The position numbers were made by a program, and so were the translations under genes. The notes below the pieces were generated by a model. It was given only the letters and a program-made list of their open reading frames with translations, was not told where the DNA came from and made no database searches. A stretch of 64,000 bases of DNA from Stromatinia cepivora (taxonomy: Eukaryota > Ascomycota > Leotiomycetes > Helotiales > Sclerotiniaceae): the NCBI GenBank assembly GCA_014898415.1, contig RCTD01000003.1, forward strand, positions 2,604,001 through 2,668,000, read 5' to 3'. Shown here piece by piece: positions 58,121-64,000 of this stretch; the first letter of the stretch is position 1; each line of letters opens with the position of its first letter.

Positions 58121-58262
58121 AAAAAAAAAACAAAAAACAAAAAACAAAAAACAAAAAACAAAAAACAAAAAACAAAAAACAAAAAACAAAAAACAAAAAA
58201 CAAAAAACAAAAAACAAAAAACAAAAAACAAAAAACAAAAAACAAAAAACAAAAACAAAAAA
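58121..58262. repeat. Minisatellite-like (CAAAAAA)17 purine-type tract
   Basis: Heptanucleotide CAAAAAA repeated from 58131 to 58250 in exact 7-nt register (17 units), preceded by an A10 run and ending with a 6-nt unit. The long lysine/glutamine/threonine frame it creates is an artefact. Confidence 0.95.
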
Positions 58263-59592
58263 TCTCCAGATTCTAGAATTGAGTACTCGTACCGACCCGA
58301 GGATCAAGGACCGAGTCATGAATGTATGCATATCCGTTTTATTATTAGCTTGGCATGTTATGATTGATGTTCGAGACTCGGTTGGATTTGATGTACTGAT
58401 TGACTGTATCGTGAATGAATGAATAAATAAATGTAAGGTGTAATCACAATACAATTTGTAGAGATGCCGGCACAGATGTTGGATGATGACGTATTTTTTG
58501 AGGTATAAAGATATTTTTGTTTTCAAAGCTATTACTACTATTCGCTGCACTCCACATCCTCTTCCCGATCTCCATGCTCCGTTCTCTTCACCACTAAACA
58601 CTACCCACTACCTAATAGTACTCGCCCCCTCCGTAAGAAAAGAAGACACACTAGCTCTCCCAGTATCAATATCGATGACAATTGCTTGATTTCCTCTTCC
58701 TCTTCCTCTTATACCACCCCATCCAATCCCCCAAATTCATCTCGAACATCCAATCTCCAGACTTCTTTCCAGTGCATCGCTATACTCCGAGTCCAAAACA
58801 TAAAATGACGAATCGGAGCTAAAAACAAATACACTATAGTCCTATAAACATTCTATAATTTTGAGGTATTTCAGACAGAAAGGAGGTTTAAAAAAAACAA
58901 TCGCAAACGAAAGATGTAAATGCAGAAAAAAACAACTCAACACCATCTCATGCCATGAATGTATAAAACAAGAAATGATGCGCCATCCTTCCCCTGCCTA
59001 TCCAATCCATCCCCTCATCTGTCATTTAGTTCTTATCTCATCTGTTCATAATCATTGGTATCATATACCCGTTCCCCACCCAAAATTAGTCCATTATCCA
59101 AGAGGAAAACACGCATAAAAATTCAAAAGAAAAGCTTTGTATCCTAAGATGGTATTAAATGAGAAAAAAAATACTCCCTGAAATACTAACAAAACGTAAA
59201 AACAAACACGCTGAAAGATATTAGATAAATGGGAAAAAATGATAAAAAAATGTGACAGTATGAGCTTCATCCCCATATAGACAAATTAACCCGCTCTTGG
59301 GAGATGGGAAAATGTTACACCTCGAACAATACTCAAGGCATTGCCAAAATATAAATTTTGCCCGCAGAACTCACGAAAAGAAATTCTTCTAGCCCTGAGA
59401 TATTGGTTCCCACCCAAGATGTTCGTATGGAATCCAGGTACGCCGGATCCGGTTCACGATATGAGAAATATTGAGGCTGGCTTTTTTGGTTGATCAGAAA
59501 TTCATCGCTATAATCATGACACCCCAAGCGTGTGTGTAGATGTATTAATTATTTTCTCAGTGATTCACGTGACGCATCGGTTATTGTGATGC
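58263..59592. other. Intergenic region downstream of the ubiquitin-like-domain gene
   Basis: No supportable gene. It includes the 3' region of the minus-strand gene ending at 59593 and several A-rich stretches (58900-59250). Confidence 0.5.
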
Positions 59593-62402
59593 TTATTTTT
59601 TGGATCGACCTACTCATTTAGTAAGCATGGAGTGCAAGAGATATATCTGAAACGTTGCATACCTTTTGAAGGCGCAGGTCTTTTGCCTGCCATCCATCCT
59701 AATACTCCCGAGTCTACCTTCTTTTTTGGTTTCACCGTTACGATTCTTGGCCCAGTTGGCTGAGGCATAAAGGGTGGTGGGGGAGGAGGACCTCCAAGTC
59801 CAGGTGGAGGCGGTGGTCTAGCTCCGGGAGGTGGCATGGCAACACCAGGAGGAGGTGGCCGAGCGCCAATAGGAAGTGCTGTTGGGGGACGGTTAGGAAA
59901 ATGATGATGAGGATGTCCATGGGAACTTCGGGGCCTACCATTTGGATTCATTGGGGGTGGTCCAGGAGGTCCAGTGGGAGGTGCTGGCCTTGGCGGTTCT
60001 GGGATTGGCCACATATGCATAGTGATTGCCCAATCGGGCTCAATCACTGTTTCCCATATCTGTGGTAGGATAATCTCACCATCGGGCCCAATAAGATCAT
60101 AGCGACCATCTTGGACATGGGGACCAATAACATCGACATGGAGGAAAGCTTGTTTGATTAATTCTTCCATACCCTGTGCAAAGAGGTTAGTGAGTAAATG
60201 AAGATCAAAAGGTAGAAAGGAAAAAGGACTAACCGCCCATTTTGCACATAACTCGAATGGAAAACTAAACTTTCTGCCTACGGCATCTTTGAATTTGATG
60301 GGTTTCTTTTTCTCATCAACTGGTGGTGGTGGTGGTGGTGCTGGAGTAGCAGCAGCGGTAGCAGCGGCGGTTGCGGCGGCAACAGCGGCAGCTATTTCGT
60401 CTGCCTTCTTCTTTGCCTCTTCTTCTTTCGCGGCCTTTGCCTTTGCTTCATCTTCCTTGGCTTTCAACGCATCCGCAGCTCCCTTCTTCAATGCCAATTC
60501 TTTCTCAGCCTCGATTTTAGCTTCCCATTCAGCTTTGATAGCTGCAGCTTGAGCGGCCTCTGCAGCATCTGCAGCATCCTTAGCTTCTTTTGCTAATTTA
60601 GCTGCCAAAGCTGATTGTGCTTCCTCCATTTTCTTTTTTAAATCAGCTTCATTGTCGGCAGCTGCCTTTTTCAGATCGGCTTCCATTGTCGCAGCTTTCT
60701 TCATCAAATCTGCCTGTGCTTCTGCTGCTTTTTTTTCCCATTCGGCCCTCACAGCCGCTTGTGCAGCAGCATCCGCGGCCTCCTTTTCCGCCTTAGCTTC
60801 CTGTGCAAGCTTAGCTGCCAATAAAGTCTGAGCTTCTTCCATTCGTTTCTTCAAGTCCGCTTCGGCATCGGCGGCCTTCTTCTTCAAATCAGCCTCCATC
60901 TCTGCAGCTTTCTTTTCCAATTCAGCTTGTCTCTCCGCAGCTCTTTTCTCAATTGCGGCTTGAGCCTCACTAGCTTTCCGTGCCCACTCGGCCCTTTCAT
61001 CAGCCAATTTCTGTGCAGCCGCTGCCGCTTCTTCAGCTTCTAGTTTCTCTTTAAGCTCCCGTGCCTCCTTGTCCGCTAAAGCCTTTTGAGCAGCTTCAGA
61101 TGCCCTTTGCGCGGCTTCAACTTGTTCTCTAGCCCTGTCGGATTGTATCTTTGCGTTTTTCATTTGTTCCTCCATCAACACAATTTTCTTCTCCATCTCG
61201 ATATCAACCACCGGCACTGGCGCGGGCGCTGGAGCAGGTTCGGGAGCAGGAGGAGAGAATTGAGGAGGGAAGTATTGCATTCCTGCTGCAGCCATTGCCA
61301 TACTTTGCTGCCCATGATGTCCGTGTTGCAATGCCTGCATTCCTGGAGCCATACCAGGAGACATGCCGGGAGGCATATATCCTGGATATCCTGGATAGCC
61401 TTGACCTGCACCATAAGGCTGGTTTCCAGGGTAGCCATGCTGAGGCGCGTAATGCATAAGTTCTTGATTAGGATGACCAGGATATCCACCGGGAGTATTG
61501 TGTCCAGCCATTGGATCATGTCTAGGTATGTCGTGTCTACTATGGCTGTTAAAGTAGCTAGCGCCGCCAGGACTTGGAGATGGCTGTGGTGCGAACGAAT
61601 TTTGATTTTGTGGAGCAAAGGGGTTTGAGCTTTGGTTAAATTGCTGAGGATAACCGCCGCCATAATGTGTTAAAGCTCCTGGGCCAGGGCCTGGTGGAGG
61701 AGCAACACCGGGGTTACCAAATGGTGGTGCATATGGGGCACTATTGGCACCGGCGGAATATCCATTTGGGCCATAACCAGGCGGAGGTGCTGTTCTCCCG
61801 CCTCCATAAGGAGCTGTTGGTTGTGCAGGATAGCCTCGGCCATAGCCCGGAAAATCGTCTAATTGCTCCACAGTTGATGGTGGTCCCGGTGCTGTGTGCC
61901 GGTGCACTCTAGATATAGGTGGACGATGATTTCGTTCGGCGGCGGGGGTGTGACGACGTGTTGGGCGCTCGTAACTTGCGTGTGCACGTTCAATGGGGGG
62001 TGGCCGACTTGTGCTGTGTTCTCGAGAGCTAATCTGATCTCTAGCTATATATCTTGTTGCTGCACGTGGTGGACGTGAAGCAGATTCAGATGGGTCGATA
62101 TCGTCTGAATAATCTAATCCGTTCCAAGAATCTTGTGAATTGTCTGAAAATTCGTGACTATCGTCTGAACGAATGTGGCCCGATGATCCCTCGGAAAAGG
62201 AATTGGATCGAGAGTTCGAGGTCGAGTGCGATGGAGTCGTATATGGACTTTGAGTATTAGGAGTATCGATGGTTATCCGAGTTGGTCCTCTTGTACGAAG
62301 ACTATAAGAAATAAAAATGTTAGCATACATGAACGTAGACCGCCAATTGTGTCGCAACTACCAGTGTGACAGTTATGTTGTGAATTCAAGTACTTACGGC
62401 AT
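59593..62402 (-). CDS. Pro/Gly-rich coiled-coil protein with a fungal ubiquitin-like domain, four exons, 866 aa
   Basis: Exons 62398-62402 (ATGCC only), 60234-62301, 59663-60173 and 59593-59609 join in phase (2601 nt). Residues ~1-370 are disordered, first Ser/Arg-rich, then Gly/Pro/Tyr/Gln-rich (GYPGxxP-type runs). Residues ~375-635 are an unbroken Ala/Glu/Lys helix with repeating AxAKAEWEKKA-like units. Residues ~668-760 (KPIKFKDAVGRKFSFPFELC, MEELIKQAFLHVDVIGPHV, GPDGEIILPQIWETVIEPDW) match the ubiquitin-like domain common in large fungal proteins. The rest is polyproline then GWMAGKRPAPSKGRSKK. The intron before the last exon has a TTACTAA branch. Function unknown; adaptor/scaffold is inference. 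Confidence 0.82.
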
Positions 62403-64000
62403 CGGGATGTGTCTTCCAAGGAATTATCTCCTACCCACGACTCTCAAGTAGAGAATGTCGGAGTGAAGATATCCTTGAAAATGGGTTGGTGAAGGGGGAG
62501 TCTTCGCCCAGAATGTGTTCCACCTCACAACTTCTTGAAGAGTGTTCTGGATTGGATTACCGATTATGTATTGCAGAAAAAGCTGTAAACTTTATATGAA
62601 TTATATGTAGAAGATGCAGACGAAGAGCGACTCGACGTCAATACACTAAGTCAATTTTGAATTCTGAGGTTGGACGGCGTCGTGTCGAAAATTTGGTAGT
62701 TGGGAGTAGTAGTGATGGTAGTGTTTGTGCGGGCCGTCGCGAGTTGACTTAGCTAGTGGTTCGGTATTGATTAATCGGATATGCTAAGATAGTTTTTGAA
62801 GATTTCAAGGTTGTGTTGATCGGATATGTAAGCGGTGATGTTTGGTAATACGTAAAGCCGTTAAGATGGTAACACTACTTGTGTAAAATTGTTTCTGTCG
62901 GTGGGTGTTGTTATTCGAACGGTATGAACGGTATGGTTATGTTCGAAGAATGTGGCGGAGAGATTTTGTCGATAGAGAAGCTTGGAGGGGGAGAAGGAAA
63001 TCAAGAAATAAAAATAATGTGATGTGTGGATCTTGGATGTGGTGGATTAGTTTTCTCTGGCCAGGGTTCCCGGATAGTTTTCTGCTGCGAGGGGTCGAAT
63101 GTTTTAGCGTATGTCTCTTATTATTCGTTGTCAACCAATACAAACGGAGTTGTAATGTTATTCGTCTACTAGTTCTTGTAGGTAAGGTAGTATCTCTTCT
63201 ATTGTGTCTTAGGCTGCTAGGTTCTTCCTATTTTCCCTTTCTCATCATTTGAGTTCCATATGGATCCCTTTCGGGTACTCTTCCTTTTGATATACCTAGC
63301 TATATTTCAAAATTGGCACACACTGGTGGCAAATACAGAAAATAACGAGCATTATCGATGTACAAAGTAAAGAAGGACACTTGTAGTATATGGATTAAGG
63401 GATCATCCCAGGAGAAGAATTTTGTTTGGAAGAAGTGATAGAAGTTCTCAAGTAATAGAAAGATAGATCGTCTATCTGATATCTTGAGCTATATGAAGAT
63501 CGAAACACTGTAACATACCTCTCTTTTTCCCTTCTGAAGTCGTCCAAAGGTAAGATGATCCGAGGTATGATATTAAATCCTGGCTGATTCAAGGAAGAAA
63601 TGATCCAAAAAAGTCCAAATGGGCTGCTTCCGTGAAACTCTAGATGATTATGAAACCAGAAGGGAACCAATAGCTGAGAGGAAAATAATAAATGGTCCGT
63701 GTATAGAGTGAATGGGCCAACCTGGAGGGGGGGGATGGGTCTTCCTTCCAATTATTCGTCTTGAGGGGGTAATAATCAAACACTTATTTTGGTATGTATG
63801 TTCGTATAATTAAGCCAGCCAGTACCACTGACTTGGTTTTCGGTTTCTGGGGAAAGCCAAGGCAAATGAAAGGAAAGGAAAAGAAATTGACGATGCGATA
63901 TGATGTTGTGTAGTTTATGTGGACTTTATGTTGTGGGCTAGTTTGTGTATTCTTGTTGTTTTTCCACGAGATAGAGCCTTTCCGGAGCGGGGGTTTGTTG
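62403..64000. other. Upstream region of the ubiquitin-like-domain gene, to window end
   Basis: About 1.6 kb with no supportable coding region on either strand. Short frames at 62905-63252 (+) and 63395-63751 (-) have no domains or splice support. It presumably contains a long 5' leader and promoter. Confidence 0.5.

Noticed and set aside
57691..58262. Regular short repeats that could be mistaken for a CRISPR array
   Set aside because: Units are 4-7 nt without unique spacers, in a eukaryotic genome; plain microsatellites.
57644..58276. Long plus-strand frames of Tyr-Ile-His-Thr and Lys-Gln-Lys-Thr-Asn repeats
   Set aside because: They are translations of the (ACAT)n and (CAAAAAA)n microsatellites; no start, domain or splice context supports a gene.
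59333..59527. 64-codon minus-strand frame downstream of the ubiquitin-like-domain gene, considered as its last exon
   Set aside because: No splice phase joins it. The GTATGC...TTACTAA...GAGTAG intron to a 17-nt exon ending RSKK fits better.
62905..63252. 115-codon plus-strand frame rich in Arg, Trp and Leu
   Set aside because: Odd composition, in the upstream region of the neighbouring gene, no supporting signals.

Overview
The window comes from the nuclear genome of a filamentous ascomycete. Most protein genes are split by short (about 50-90 nt) spliceosomal introns with GTATGT/GTAAGT-type donors and CTAAC/CTGAC-type branch points. The gene set is fungal (Urb2, Trm140, Prp2, Dia4, a Mup1-like permease, a SAT4/rhodopsin-domain membrane protein), and the retroelements have decayed into AT-rich, stop-filled sequence in the way repeat-induced point mutation (RIP) leaves them. 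Gene content suits a Leotiomycete such as Botrytis or Sclerotinia, but that placement is inference.

Layout. 0.2-4 kb: a Mup1-like amino-acid permease and an SDR oxidoreductase (both -). 5.3-6.7 kb: a four-exon gene that reads as a divergent macro-domain protein (-). 7.5-8.9 kb: an acidic F-box protein (-). 10.3-14.0 kb: the spliceosomal DEAH helicase Prp2/Cdc28 (-), divergent from a small two-exon mitochondrial-type membrane protein (+) that has a GC-AG intron. 15.5-20.3 kb: the pre-60S factor URB2 (-), with a start-codon-only first coding exon and an apparent one-base frameshift. 20.5-21.8 kb: the tRNA m3C methyltransferase TRM140 (+). 22.2-23.0 kb: a P450 relic assembled from pieces of two different P450s. 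23.5-24.9 kb: a seven-helix SAT4-type membrane protein (-).

25.6-38.6 kb is a retrotransposon block. A 282-bp-LTR Ty3/gypsy chromovirus-like element (TSD AAGAT) sits inside a 169-bp-LTR Ty1/copia element (TSD ATCTT). Both are full length but riddled with stops. A truncated third gypsy LTR lies just upstream.

39.5-41.3 kb: an apparently intact P450 (+) whose C-terminus matches one of the relic pieces on the far side of the retroelement block. 42.2-44.1 kb: an intron-containing tRNA-Arg(UCU) and a mitochondrial-type seryl-tRNA synthetase. 44.6-52.3 kb: one 2,535-residue protein (-) with about 29 degenerate helical repeats and a long C-terminal coiled coil. It is divergent from ribosomal protein eL27 (52.9-53.6 kb, +). 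53.7-59.6 kb is gene-poor and carries three clean microsatellites. 59.6-62.4 kb: a Pro/Gly/Tyr-rich, coiled-coil, ubiquitin-like-domain protein (-). The remainder is long upstream sequence.

The housekeeping theme is RNA and translation (Prp2, Urb2, Trm140, tRNA-Arg, SerRS, eL27). No biosynthetic cluster can be defined; the two P450 loci flanking the retroelement block are the only hint of one. Exon models given to the base were derived by hand and checked for phase continuity.
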